A stretch of 9,553 nt of DNA from an uncultured Alistipes sp. (GCA_937899895.1 CALBQR010000016.1:1-9553), one strand, 5' to 3'; positions 1 through 7,427 are shown, counted from the stretch's first letter. The notes: generated by a model from the sequence alone, not told the origin. Translations and numbers: made by a program.

Positions 1-31
1 GGGGGGGGGGGCCGCGCAAGAGGCCCCCCCC
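1..31. repeat. Poly-G/poly-C hairpin at the window edge
   Basis: The window begins with 11 consecutive G. Bases 4-13 (eight G then CC) are exactly complementary to bases 22-31 (GG then eight C), leaving an eight-base loop, GCGCAAGA. This makes a perfect 10-bp G/C-only stem. No T-run follows in either direction, so it is not a typical intrinsic terminator. A homopolymer exactly at the start of a sequence is also what a sequencing or assembly artefact looks like, so I do not assign a function. Confidence 0.4.
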
Positions 32-42
32 GCCAATGATGA

Positions 43-64
43 CACGCCTTGAAAGGCGTGCTTT
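43..64 (+). terminator. Possible rightward terminator of a gene left of the window
   Basis: CACGCCTT (43-50) and AAGGCGTG (53-60) form an inverted repeat, realistically a 6-bp G/C-rich stem with loop TTGAAA. The sequence CTTTTC follows on the plus strand. The T-run is short. If it works, it would end a plus-strand gene outside the window that converges on ppdK. No coding sequence can be supported in bases 1-157, so the upstream gene is a guess. Confidence 0.4.
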
Positions 65-92
65 TCATATAGTAGTGATTGCCCCTCCCAAC

Positions 93-125
93 AACAAAAT
101 GGCCACCCCGTTGGGAGTGGCCATC
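93..125 (-). terminator. Rho-independent terminator of ppdK
   Basis: On the minus strand, ATGGCCAC (124-117) pairs with GTGGCCAT (106-99). The stem extends through CCC/GGG apart from one bulged base, closing on a three-base loop. TTTTGTTGTT follows. The hairpin starts about 33 bases after the ppdK stop codon and there is no other minus-strand gene to its left, so it should end the ppdK transcript. Confidence 0.8.
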
Positions 126-157
126 TTCACAATATTTGGTTAAATCAGTGTAACCTC

Positions 158-2884
158 TTATTTCTCGGTCAGAGCTGCGTGAGCCGCTGCCAGACGTGCG
201 ATGGGTACGCGGAAAGGCGAGCAAGATACGTAGTTCAGACCTGCGTGGTGGCAGAACTCTACCGACGAAGGCTCACCGCCGTGCTCGCCGCAGATACCGC
301 ACTTCAAGGTCTCACGAGTGCTGCGACCCTTGAATACAGCCTCGCGGATCAGCTGGCCAACGCCATTGCGATCGAGGATCTGGAACGGGTCGTTCTTCAA
401 GATACCCTTGTCGAGATATACGGGCAAGAACTTCGCGATATCGTCGCGCGAGAAGCCCAAAGTCATCTGGGTCAAGTCGTTAGTACCGAACGAGAAGAAC
501 TCTGCAACCTCTGCAATCTGGTTAGCGGTAACAGCAGCGCGAGGAACCTCGATCATCGTACCTACCAGGTAGTCGATCTTGTCGTTACGCTCTGCAAATA
601 CCTCGTTAGCAACGCGGTCGATGATGTTCTTCTGGTAGCGCAACTCCTTGTGGTTACCTACCAGCGGAACCATAATCTCAACCTTAACGTCGATACCGGT
701 AGCCTTCACGTTCATAGCAGCCTCGATGATAGCGCGGGCCTGCATCTCGGTGATTTCAGGATAGGTGTTACCCAGACGGCAACCACGGTGGCCCAACATC
801 GGGTTCACCTCGTGCAGCGACTCAACGCGTGCTGCAACCTTCTCAACGGGCATATTCAGTGCGTCAGCCATCTCCTGCTGCTCCTTCGGAGTGTTAGGAG
901 CGAACTCGTGCAGAGGGGGATCGAGCAGACGTACGATCACGGGATAGCCCTTCATAGCCTTGAACAGACCCTCGAAGTCGCCACGCTGCATAGGCAGCAG
1001 CTTCGACAGAGCTACACGACGACCGTCCTCATCGTCAGCCAAGATCATCTCGCGAACAGCCTTGATACGGTCGCCCTCGAAGAACATATGCTCGGTACGG
1101 CACAGACCGATACCCTCTGCGCCGAATGCAAATGCCTGCTCTGCATCCTTCGGAGTATCAGCGTTAGCGCGAACCTTCATCGTTGCGTACTTACCAGCCA
1201 GCTCCATCAGCTTACCGAAGTCGCCGCTCAAATCAGCAGCCTTCGTAGCAACCTGACCGAGATAAACCTCACCGGTCGAACCGTTCAACGAAATCCAATC
1301 GCCCTCCTTGATGGTGTGCTCACCGATCTTAATAGTGCGAGCCTTATAGTCGATCTGCAACTCACCTGCACCCGAAACGCAGCACTTACCCATACCACGT
1401 GCAACAACGGCAGCGTGCGAGGTCATACCACCGCGCTGGGTCAAGATGCCGGCAGCGTCCAACATACCCTTCAAGTCCTCAGGCGAGGTCTCGATACGAA
1501 CCAGGATAGCCTTCTGGCCGCTTGCAGCAACCTTCTCTGCATCCTCTGCGAAGAATACAACGGGACCGGTAGCAGCACCCGGCGATGCGGGCAAACCCTT
1601 AACCAGAACCTTTGCGTTCTTCATTGCAGCCTTATCGAATACGGGGTGCAACAGCTCGTCGAGCTTTGCGGGCTCGCAACGCAGAACTGCGGTCTTCTCG
1701 TCGATCAGACCCTCTGCCAACATATCCATTGCGATTTTAACCATTGCGGCACCGGTACGCTTACCGTTACGGCACTGCAACATCCACAGCTTACCGTCCT
1801 GGATGGTGAACTCGATATCCTGCATATCGGTAAAGTACTCCTCCAAGTGGTGCTGAATCTCGTTCAACTCCTTATAAACCTCAGGCATAACCTCCTCCAA
1901 CGAAGGATACTTCGATGCACGCTCCTCCTCCGAGATGTTCTGTGCCTTTGCCCAACGCTTCGAACCCTCGATGGTGATCTGCTGCGGGGTGCGGATACCT
2001 GCAACTACGTCCTCACCCTGTGCGTTGATCAGATACTCACCGTTGAAGATGTTCTCACCCGTTGCAGCGTCGCGCGAGAAAGCAACACCGGTAGCCGAGT
2101 TATCACCCATATTACCGAATACCATTGCCTGTACGTTTACTGCGGTACCCCACTCTGCGGGGATGTTGTTGAGCTTACGATAGAGGATTGCGCGCTCGTT
2201 CATCCACGAACCGAATACTGCGCAAACTGCGCCCCACAGCTGCTCCCAAGGCGATACGGGGAAGTCCGAACCGGTCTGCTCCTTAACGGCAGCCTTGAAC
2301 TTCGCAACCAGAACCTTCAAATCGTCGGTTGTAAGGTCGGTGTCGTTCTGTACGCCACGCTCCTCCTTCAACTCGTCGATAATAACCTCGAAGGGATCCT
2401 GATCCTCCTTGCTAACGGGCTTCATACCCAGAACAACGTCGCCGTACATCTGTACGAAACGGCGGTACGAGTCCCAAGCGAAACGGGGGTTACCCGACAA
2501 TTTCGAGATAGCCTCAACAGCGTCGTCGTTCAAACCGAGGTTCAGAATGGTATCCATCATACCGGGCATCGATGCGCGAGCACCCGAACGAACCGATACG
2601 AGCAGGGGAGTAACGGGATCGCCAAACTTGCGACCGGTCAACTCCTCAACGCCCTTCATAGCCTTCTCTACTTCGGGACGGAGCAGCTCGATGATCTTCT
2701 CCTTACCGTGCTGGTAGTATTCAGCACAAACGTCGGTGGTGATGGTGAAACCCGGAGGAACAGGAATACCGATTAAGTTCATTTCTGCCAAGTTAGCGCC
2801 CTTGCCACCCAGCAGTTCTCTCATTTTGCCATTACCCTCGGCCTCTTTGTTACCGAAGGTGTAAACTCTTTTTACGTTTGACAT
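158..2884 (-). CDS. ppdK: Pyruvate, phosphate dikinase
   Basis: This enzyme reversibly converts ATP, pyruvate and phosphate to AMP, phosphoenolpyruvate and pyrophosphate in the cytoplasm. In anaerobes it links PEP and pyruvate in glycolysis or gluconeogenesis. At 908 residues it is a full-length family member. The N-terminal ATP-grasp part shows LLGGKGANLAEM (about residues 24-35). The swivelling phosphohistidine domain has GGMTSHAAVVARG, with the catalytic histidine at residue 490. The C-terminal PEP/pyruvate barrel contains FSFGTNDLTQMTLG and CGICGEHGG; Cys865 matches the catalytic cysteine of characterised PPDKs. The ATG at 2884 follows an A/T-rich leader and begins the conserved N terminus. 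The gene has its own promoter and terminator and is separated from the mnmA operon upstream, so it is probably monocistronic. The linker-free pattern of domains and the CGICGEHGG ending distinguish it from PEP synthase and PTS enzyme I. Confidence 0.97.
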   Translation of the reverse strand: MSNVKRVYTFGNKEAEGNGKMRELLGGKGANLAEMNLIGIPVPPGFTITTDVCAEYYQHGKEKIIELLRPEVEKAMKGVEELTGRKFGDPVTPLLVSVRSGARASMPGMMDTILNLGLNDDAVEAISKLSGNPRFAWDSYRRFVQMYGDVVLGMKPVSKEDQDPFEVIIDELKEERGVQNDTDLTTDDLKVLVAKFKAAVKEQTGSDFPVSPWEQLWGAVCAVFGSWMNERAILYRKLNNIPAEWGTAVNVQAMVFGNMGDNSATGVAFSRDAATGENIFNGEYLINAQGEDVVAGIRTPQQITIEGSKRWAKAQNISEEERASKYPSLEEVMPEVYKELNEIQHHLEEYFTDMQDIEFTIQDGKLWMLQCRNGKRTGAAMVKIAMDMLAEGLIDEKTAVLRCEPAKLDELLHPVFDKAAMKNAKVLVKGLPASPGAATGPVVFFAEDAEKVAASGQKAILVRIETSPEDLKGMLDAAGILTQRGGMTSHAAVVARGMGKCCVSGAGELQIDYKARTIKIGEHTIKEGDWISLNGSTGEVYLGQVATKAADLSGDFGKLMELAGKYATMKVRANADTPKDAEQAFAFGAEGIGLCRTEHMFFEGDRIKAVREMILADDEDGRRVALSKLLPMQRGDFEGLFKAMKGYPVIVRLLDPPLHEFAPNTPKEQQEMADALNMPVEKVAARVESLHEVNPMLGHRGCRLGNTYPEITEMQARAIIEAAMNVKATGIDVKVEIMVPLVGNHKELRYQKNIIDRVANEVFAERNDKIDYLVGTMIEVPRAAVTANQIAEVAEFFSFGTNDLTQMTLGFSRDDIAKFLPVYLDKGILKNDPFQILDRNGVGQLIREAVFKGRSTRETLKCGICGEHGGEPSSVEFCHHAGLNYVSCSPFRVPIARLAAAHAALTEK

Positions 2885-2942
2885 TTTTTGTAACGATTAT
2901 AGATTGAAATTAGTTAATTTTCGTTATTACACTTCAAGTTTG

Positions 2943-2973
2943 CGAAATTAACAATTTTTCTGCAAATGCCAAA
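2943..2973 (-). promoter_or_regulatory. Putative Bacteroidetes-type promoter of ppdK
   Basis: Read on the minus strand, TTTG (2973-2970) is followed after 19 bases by TAATTTCG (2950-2943). The second element differs from the Bacteroidetes -7 consensus TAnnTTTG at one position. Transcription would start near 2936, giving a leader of about 50 bases. The element lies between the upstream operon's terminator and the ppdK start codon, which is where a promoter is needed. Confidence 0.55.
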
Positions 2974-3047
2974 GGATCACGGCCGAATTTTATCAAAAAA
3001 TATGGATAAACGATAATTTTATCGAATTTATTCGGGGTTGGAAGGGG

Positions 3048-3083
3048 AATAACAAAAACCGCACCCTTTTCGGAGTGCGGTTT
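3048..3083 (-). terminator. Rho-independent terminator of the rpsP-rimM-mnmA operon
   Basis: On the minus strand, AAACCGCAC (3083-3075) pairs perfectly with GTGCGGTTT (3064-3056). A 10-base loop lies between them and TTGTTATT continues after the stem, so the 3' T-run is partly in the stem. The hairpin starts immediately after the TAG stop codon of mnmA. It insulates the operon from ppdK. Confidence 0.85.
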
Positions 3084-4265
3084 CTATCGCTCGATTACGC
3101 CCGAACCGACCAGCTCGTCGCCATCGTACCAGGCGGCAAATTGTCCTGCCGTAACGCCACGTTGAGGCTCGTCGAAACGTATGTAAAGACCTTCATTGGT
3201 GCGGATCAGCTCGGCATTTTGCAGTGGCTGTCGATAACGTATTCGCACTGCATAACGACGTCGACAGCCCACCTCCATCGCTAAATCGGGGCGTATCCAA
3301 TGAATCTCATTTTCAGCGATATGCAGCGCGCGACGATACAGACCGGGGTGGTCGTCGCCCTGACCCATATAGATTACATTCTGCTCGACATCGGTTGCAA
3401 TCACAAAGAGCGGCTCTGTGCGACCGCCAACGCCTAAACCTTTGCGCTGACCGATGGTGTAGAAGTGTGCGCCGTTGTGTTCGCCGATCTTCTTTCCGTC
3501 GCGCACCGTGTAGGTGTATGGCTCGGACAACGCACGCAGATTGTCGTCTGAAATCTTACGCTCGTAACCGCGCCACGTGGGCAGAATTTCGTGAATGTTG
3601 CCCTTGCGTTTTTCGAGTTTCTGTTGCAGGAAAACGGGCAGATCAACCTTGCCCACGAAGCAGATGCCTTGCGAATCTTTGCGCTTTGCCGTGGCCAAAT
3701 GTTGCTCTTCGGCGATGCGTCGCACCTCCGGTTTAAGCAGCCCGCCTACGGGAAACATTGCACGCGAGAGCTGTTCCTGCGACAGCTGGCAGAGGAAGTA
3801 GCTCTGATCCTTATTCGGATCGCTACCTGCAAGCAGTCGATAGCGTACCTGCCCATCTTCGCCCACTACCTCGTCGCGGCGGCAGTAGTGCCCCGTAGCA
3901 ACATAGTCGGCACCGAGTTTAAGAGCCTCTTTCAGAAAGACATCGAACTTAATTTCGCGGTTGCACAACACGTCGGGATTGGGTGTGCGACCACGCTCAT
4001 ACTCCGAGAACATATAATCCACCACACGACGCTTGTACTCCTCCGAGAGATCGACCACGTGCAGCGGAATATCCAATCGCTTGGCTACCAGCTCGGCAAA
4101 AACGCGGTCGTCGTGCCACGGACAGTCGCCTTCGAGCGTACCCGTCGTGTCGTGCCAATTGACCATAAAGAGTCCGACCACGTCGTAGCCCTGCTCTTTG
4201 AGCAGATAGGCCGCAACCGACGAATCGACACCTCCCGAAAGTCCTATAACAACGCGCTTTGCCAT
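3084..4265 (-). CDS. mnmA: tRNA-specific 2-thiouridylase MnmA
   Basis: MnmA adenylates and thiolates C2 of the wobble uridine (U34) in tRNAs for Lys, Glu and Gln, using persulfide sulfur delivered by a cysteine desulfurase route. The 393-residue product has the N-terminal PP-loop SGGVDSS (residues 10-16). It has both expected reactive cysteines: Cys101 in NPDVLCNREIKF and Cys202 in QGICFVGKVD. The tRNA-contacting DQSYFL is at 153-158, and the C-terminal beta-barrel runs to the stop. I chose the ATG at 4265 (MAKRVVIGLSGG), which matches the usual start of the family. A longer frame opens with TTG at 4316, overlaps the rimM stop and adds 17 unconserved residues. The gene follows rimM by 47 bases and is the last of its operon. 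Some Bacteroidetes carry several MnmA paralogues, so this may not be the only copy in the genome. Confidence 0.95.
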   Translation of the reverse strand: MAKRVVIGLSGGVDSSVAAYLLKEQGYDVVGLFMVNWHDTTGTLEGDCPWHDDRVFAELVAKRLDIPLHVVDLSEEYKRRVVDYMFSEYERGRTPNPDVLCNREIKFDVFLKEALKLGADYVATGHYCRRDEVVGEDGQVRYRLLAGSDPNKDQSYFLCQLSQEQLSRAMFPVGGLLKPEVRRIAEEQHLATAKRKDSQGICFVGKVDLPVFLQQKLEKRKGNIHEILPTWRGYERKISDDNLRALSEPYTYTVRDGKKIGEHNGAHFYTIGQRKGLGVGGRTEPLFVIATDVEQNVIYMGQGDDHPGLYRRALHIAENEIHWIRPDLAMEVGCRRRYAVRIRYRQPLQNAELIRTNEGLYIRFDEPQRGVTAGQFAAWYDGDELVGSGVIER

Positions 4266-4312
4266 CGTTTTTTTGTTTGGTTTTCTGGTAGTAAAGTCTA
4301 ATTTTGAATCAA

Positions 4313-4834
4313 TCAAAGTTCCATTAACCCTTCGGGCAGCAGGAATACCATTCGCTCGCCCTCGAAGTCGATCTGTACGATAAAGTCCTCAACCGCAGGT
4401 ACCAACACCTCACGACCGTTCAGCTCCAACCCAAACAGAGGGTTGGCCTCGCTGTCGTAATAGTCCGATACGCAGCCCTCGGCCACGCGCGCACCCTGCT
4501 CATCGACCACCTCTGCCGCAAAACCGATCAAGTCCTCCATATAGAACTCGTCATCATCCGCTTCGTCGGCCTCGACTTCGATTGAGAGCTCCTTACCGAT
4601 CAATTCGGCAGCACGCTCCGGAGTATCCAGATCGTCGAACGATACGATCGCACCGCTTACGCCGCGTCGTTCGAAGCTACCGAAAAAAAGAGGAACCATC
4701 AGTGAATCGATCTCCACCAATAACGGTTCCTCTTGTGAGAAGTTGTCGGGAAAAGTGTTGTATAGCGTAATTGCCAACTCGCCCTTACGACCGAAGAGCT
4801 TATTCACTTTTCCAACCGGCAACAGATTGCCCAT
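4313..4834 (-). CDS. rimM: Ribosome maturation factor RimM
   Basis: RimM binds ribosomal protein uS19 and helps assemble the head of the 30S subunit and process 16S rRNA. The 173-residue product has the two expected parts. The N-terminal RimM domain opens with VGKVNKLFGRKGEL (7-20). The C-terminal PRC-barrel (about 98-173) includes the conserved VLVPAVEDFI and ends in LLPEGLMEL. The linker around residues 86-100 is very acidic (EVEADEADDDE). The ATG at 4834 lies only five bases after the rpsP stop codon, so the two are almost certainly co-transcribed and probably translationally coupled. The rpsP-rimM pairing is also found in the enterobacterial rpsP-rimM-trmD-rplS operon, which supports the assignment. 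Here mnmA takes the next position. Confidence 0.94.
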   Translation of the reverse strand: MGNLLPVGKVNKLFGRKGELAITLYNTFPDNFSQEEPLLVEIDSLMVPLFFGSFERRGVSGAIVSFDDLDTPERAAELIGKELSIEVEADEADDDEFYMEDLIGFAAEVVDEQGARVAEGCVSDYYDSEANPLFGLELNGREVLVPAVEDFIVQIDFEGERMVFLLPEGLMEL

Positions 4835-4839
4835 TGAGC

Positions 4840-5367
4840 TTACTCTGCGCTCTCGGCAGCCTCTTCTGCGCTCTCCTCGGCAGCAGCGGCTGCAGCCTCA
4901 GCAGCGGCAGCGGCCTTCTTCTCTGCGATTGCAGCGGCACGTGCCTCCTTAACCTTGGTCTCGGCAGCCTTGCGAGCCTTTGCCTCAGCAGCAGCGTCGC
5001 CAGAGATCTTGTTGGTCTTAGCCTCGATCTTAGCGTTCTTCTCGCCGATCCACTTGTTGAACTTAGCCTCAGCGTCGCTCTCCGAGAACGCGCCCTTTGC
5101 TACGCCACCAAGCAGGTGCTTCTTATATAACACACCCTTGTACGACAAAATCGCACGGCAGGTGTCAGTGGGTTGTGCGCCTTTTTGTAACCAATCAAGA
5201 GCCTTATCGAAGCTCAGGTCGATTGTAGCAGGATTCGTGTTAGGATTGTAGGTACCAATCTTCTCGATAAACTTACCATCACGTGGCGCTCTGCTATCTG
5301 CAACTACGATATGATAGAAAGCATAACCCTTCTTACCATGTCGAGCCAATCTGATTTTTACAGGCAT
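4840..5367 (-). CDS. rpsP: 30S ribosomal protein bS16 with long Ala/Glu-rich tail
   Basis: bS16 is a primary-layer protein needed for 30S subunit assembly. Residues 1-82 form the core: MPVKIRLARHGKKGYAFYHI, VVADSRAPRDGKFIEKIGTY, NP...TIDL and the RAILSYKGVL helix. The E. coli protein ends at about this length. Here it continues to 175 residues. A lysine-rich stretch (about 100-150) is followed by an almost pure Ala/Glu/Ser tail (151-175), likely helical or disordered. Long alanine-rich extensions of bS16 are known in Bacteroidetes, so this is not a frameshift artefact. The ATG at 5367 gives the canonical N terminus. The gene is first in the rpsP-rimM-mnmA operon, behind a near-consensus promoter and a leader of about 70 bases with no obvious Shine-Dalgarno. 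Confidence 0.97.
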   Translation of the reverse strand: MPVKIRLARHGKKGYAFYHIVVADSRAPRDGKFIEKIGTYNPNTNPATIDLSFDKALDWLQKGAQPTDTCRAILSYKGVLYKKHLLGGVAKGAFSESDAEAKFNKWIGEKNAKIEAKTNKISGDAAAEAKARKAAETKVKEARAAAIAEKKAAAAAEAAAAAAEESAEEAAESAE

Positions 5368-5412
5368 TGTCTGAAAAAATTTAAGTTGTTAATTAGTTAT
5401 TGTTTATGCACG

Positions 5413-5435
5413 AAAAATGTGATTTTCACACTTTT
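5413..5435 (-). promoter_or_regulatory. 5' leader hairpin of the rpsP operon
   Basis: On the minus strand, AAAAGTGTGA (5435-5426) pairs with TCACATTTTT (5422-5413) across a three-base loop. The stem is 10 bp and includes one G-T wobble. It falls at the very 5' end of the mRNA expected from the promoter at 5443-5474. It could protect the 5' end, act as a weak attenuator, or be a binding site for feedback by bS16. Only its position and pairing are visible; the role is inferred. Confidence 0.4.
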
Positions 5436-5442
5436 CAGCGCG

Positions 5443-5474
5443 CAAAAGTACGAACTAAATTGCTAACTGCCAAA
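5443..5474 (-). promoter_or_regulatory. Promoter of the rpsP-rimM-mnmA operon
   Basis: On the minus strand TTTG (5474-5471) is followed after 20 bases by TACTTTTG (5450-5443). Both elements match the Bacteroidetes primary sigma factor consensus TTTG / TAnnTTTG exactly. The expected start site near 5436 gives a leader of about 70 bases. It is the best-scoring promoter in the window by eye, as expected for a ribosomal protein operon. Confidence 0.75.
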
Positions 5475-5484
5475 TATTCTGCCG

Positions 5485-5513
5485 CCCAAAACGCAATTTT
5501 TTTGCATTTCGGG
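5485..5513 (-). terminator. Weak hairpin after the small membrane protein gene, possible terminator
   Basis: In minus-strand RNA, CCCGAAATGCAA (5513-5502) can pair with TTGCGTTTTGGG (5496-5485) around a five-base A loop. This gives 12 pairs, two of them G-T wobbles. It lies about 25 bases after the stop codon at 5539 and just upstream of the rpsP promoter, where a terminator would be expected. No T-run follows the stem, so termination is uncertain. The wobble pairs make it stable only in minus-strand RNA. Confidence 0.3.
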
Positions 5514-5538
5514 ACTATTTTTGCAATGTAACAATCTT

Positions 5539-5919
5539 TTACTCCGCAGTGGTGGGGTGCACCGTAACGATGCTATCGACGATATATTTCGTGAATCCGC
5601 GCCAGGGCAGCGAGCCGAAATACTCCTTATAGTGCAACTGAACGGTGTTGCCGCTGTTGAGCATCAATTCGCGTGCAACATCCTCGCGCTCAACCGAGAA
5701 CTCGAACTCGTACGACTGGATTGCGCCTGCCGACTTCGCACGGATACCCGACTGAATCAGCTTGCCCTCGTAGGTCTTGAACAGCACGCCCTTATGTACC
5801 ACATAGTTCAATTCGCCACTCTTAACGCCCTCACCGAAGGGGTAGTAGAAGCGTACGTAGCCGAAAATCGCAACGCCCAAAATAACGAGCAGAGCTGTAA
5901 TGCAACCGATCTTTTTCAT
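5539..5919 (-). CDS. Small membrane-anchored protein of unknown function
   Basis: The 126-residue product begins MKKIG and has one hydrophobic segment (about residues 5-22), followed by aromatic and basic residues (YVRFYYPFGEG). The remainder is soluble, with a likely beta-rich fold including HKGVLFKTYEGKLIQSG and a region around YEFEFSVEREDVA. A type II-anchored or uncleaved-signal protein facing the periplasm is the likeliest reading. Cys6 is not in a lipobox. It resembles short Bacteroidetes proteins that databases sometimes label 6-phosphogluconate dehydrogenase. From memory I consider that name an annotation error, and no Rossmann or 6PGDH motif is present here. It starts 29 bases after the symporter stop codon and is probably co-transcribed with it, but a functional link is unproven. 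The ATG at 5919 is the only sensible start. Confidence 0.75.
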   Translation of the reverse strand: MKKIGCITALLVILGVAIFGYVRFYYPFGEGVKSGELNYVVHKGVLFKTYEGKLIQSGIRAKSAGAIQSYEFEFSVEREDVARELMLNSGNTVQLHYKEYFGSLPWRGFTKYIVDSIVTVHPTTAE

Positions 5920-5948
5920 AAGTTTAGGTCTATTTGTTTAGTTGTTTT

Positions 5949-7298
5949 TTACTTCCGTTTCGGGTTCTCGGCGATATATTTCGCCAAAGCGGCCTTTGCC
6001 TTCGGGGCCAGACGCAGCAATGTGTACATCGTCGGGAAGGCCATAAAGGCGTAAGCTATGTCGATAATTCCCACTACCGTCGGCAACGACATCACCGAGG
6101 CTACAACAAGCAGCGCAAGGTAGAAATAGTTGTAGTACTTGCCATACTTCGCTCCAAAGAGGAACGAGGTACATTTCATACCATAATACGAGTATGAGAA
6201 CATCGTCGAGAATGCAAAGATAAACAAAATTGCCAATAAAAGATACTGTCCGACTCCGGGAATTGCTTTTTCAAAGGCGTCAATAGCAATTTGCAAGCCC
6301 TTCATACCCTCGCCTGCGGTGTATCCCGTCGAGAGAATTGCCAACGAGGTGAGTGTGCAGACCAGACCCGAATCGGTCAGCGGAGCGATCATCGCTACAA
6401 AACCCTCGCGCACGGGCTGGCTGTTGCGCGATGAGCCGTGCATCATCGAGGCTGTACCTGTGCCCGCTTCGTTGATCAGTGCGGCACGACGAGCACCGAG
6501 CAGTGCAATGCCGATGATACCGCCAATGCCCGCCTTTATCGAAAATGCCCCCTCGAAGATCGACGCAAAGACGCTCGGAATAGCTGCATAGTTGAGAATC
6601 AGAATGTAGCCTACCAAGAGGAAATACATCACAATCATCAGCGGAACAAGCTTCGACGCCATTGCTGCAATGCGCTCGATACCGCCCAGAACCACGATTG
6701 CCGTGATGACTGTAATCGCCACACCCATAGCCAGGTGCAGCCAGAATGTCGGTTCGATTCCTCGCGGCACGAGGAAAATTGTGTCGATAGCTTCGACCAG
6801 CTGATTGGGCTGCATCAGACAGAGCGTACCGATACAACCGAATGCCGAGAAGAACACCGCCAGCGGACGCCAATTCTTGCCCAGACCCTCGACGATCATA
6901 TACATCGGGCCGCCTTGCAGATTGCCCTCCGAGTCGCGACCGCGATACATTGAGGCCAGCGTACCCTCGAAGAATTTGGTCGCCATACCGACCACCGTGC
7001 TCACCCACATCCAGAAGATTGCACCCGGACCGCCAATGCTCAATGCGATTGCCACACCGGCGATGTTTCCCATACCGATTGTAGCCGCAACGGCACTGCA
7101 TAGAGCTTGCCACGAGGTGATTTGACCGCCTTCGCCCTCGCTGCTATCTTTTGCGCGCAGAGCCTCGATCGAGCGACCGAAATAGCGGAACGGAACCATT
7201 CGCGAATAGAAGAAGAGGAACAGACCCCCTCCGATCAGTACGATAAAGAGTGGATAACCACATATCAAGTCGCTTGCTTGCGTAATAAAATCTTTCAT
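5949..7298 (-). CDS. Sodium:alanine/glycine symporter, AGCS family
   Basis: This integral inner-membrane protein imports a small neutral amino acid (typically alanine or glycine) with Na+. The 449-residue length and repeated hydrophobic segments fit the family's roughly 10-12 helices. Residues 89-104, GGPGAIFWMWVSTVVG, match the AGCS family signature at every position. Just before it is ATIGMGNIAGVA (72-83), the glycine-rich part of the substrate/ion site in this fold. GPMYMI and EAGTGTASMMH are also typical. The ATG at 7298 gives a short cytoplasmic or periplasmic lead before the first helix. The gene heads a likely two-gene operon with the small membrane protein downstream. A perfect -7 element lies about 130 bases upstream. 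Substrate cannot be read from sequence, so I do not assign alsT, dagA or glyP. Confidence 0.94.
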   Translation of the reverse strand: MKDFITQASDLICGYPLFIVLIGGGLFLFFYSRMVPFRYFGRSIEALRAKDSSEGEGGQITSWQALCSAVAATIGMGNIAGVAIALSIGGPGAIFWMWVSTVVGMATKFFEGTLASMYRGRDSEGNLQGGPMYMIVEGLGKNWRPLAVFFSAFGCIGTLCLMQPNQLVEAIDTIFLVPRGIEPTFWLHLAMGVAITVITAIVVLGGIERIAAMASKLVPLMIVMYFLLVGYILILNYAAIPSVFASIFEGAFSIKAGIGGIIGIALLGARRAALINEAGTGTASMMHGSSRNSQPVREGFVAMIAPLTDSGLVCTLTSLAILSTGYTAGEGMKGLQIAIDAFEKAIPGVGQYLLLAILFIFAFSTMFSYSYYGMKCTSFLFGAKYGKYYNYFYLALLVVASVMSLPTVVGIIDIAYAFMAFPTMYTLLRLAPKAKAALAKYIAENPKRK

Positions 7299-7427
7299 TG
7301 CCTAACTATTTATCCTAACTTACCCCTGTATATTAAATAATACAGCCATTGTACATATAGCATTTATCGGGCCCTAAATCGCCCTATAAACGGATTGCGC
7401 TTTTCGTTTAGTGTGGAAACGAAACCG

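Noticed and set aside
179..2776. An 865-codon open frame on the plus strand opposite ppdK
   Set aside because: It lies wholly antisense to a clearly real, highly conserved enzyme and its translation has no recognisable domains; it is rich in Leu, Thr, Asn and Cys in a way typical of a reverse-complement shadow. The openness follows from the codon bias of ppdK.
4266..4316. Extended TTG start for mnmA
   Set aside because: The 17 added residues are not part of the conserved protein, the codon overlaps the rimM stop, and the ATG at 4265 gives the canonical MnmA start (MAKRVVIGLSGG).
6280..7113. A 277-codon minus-strand open frame in another phase inside the symporter
   Set aside because: It overlaps the AGCS gene, which has an exact family signature, and its Arg/Ser/Gly/Cys-rich translation looks like an out-of-frame reading.
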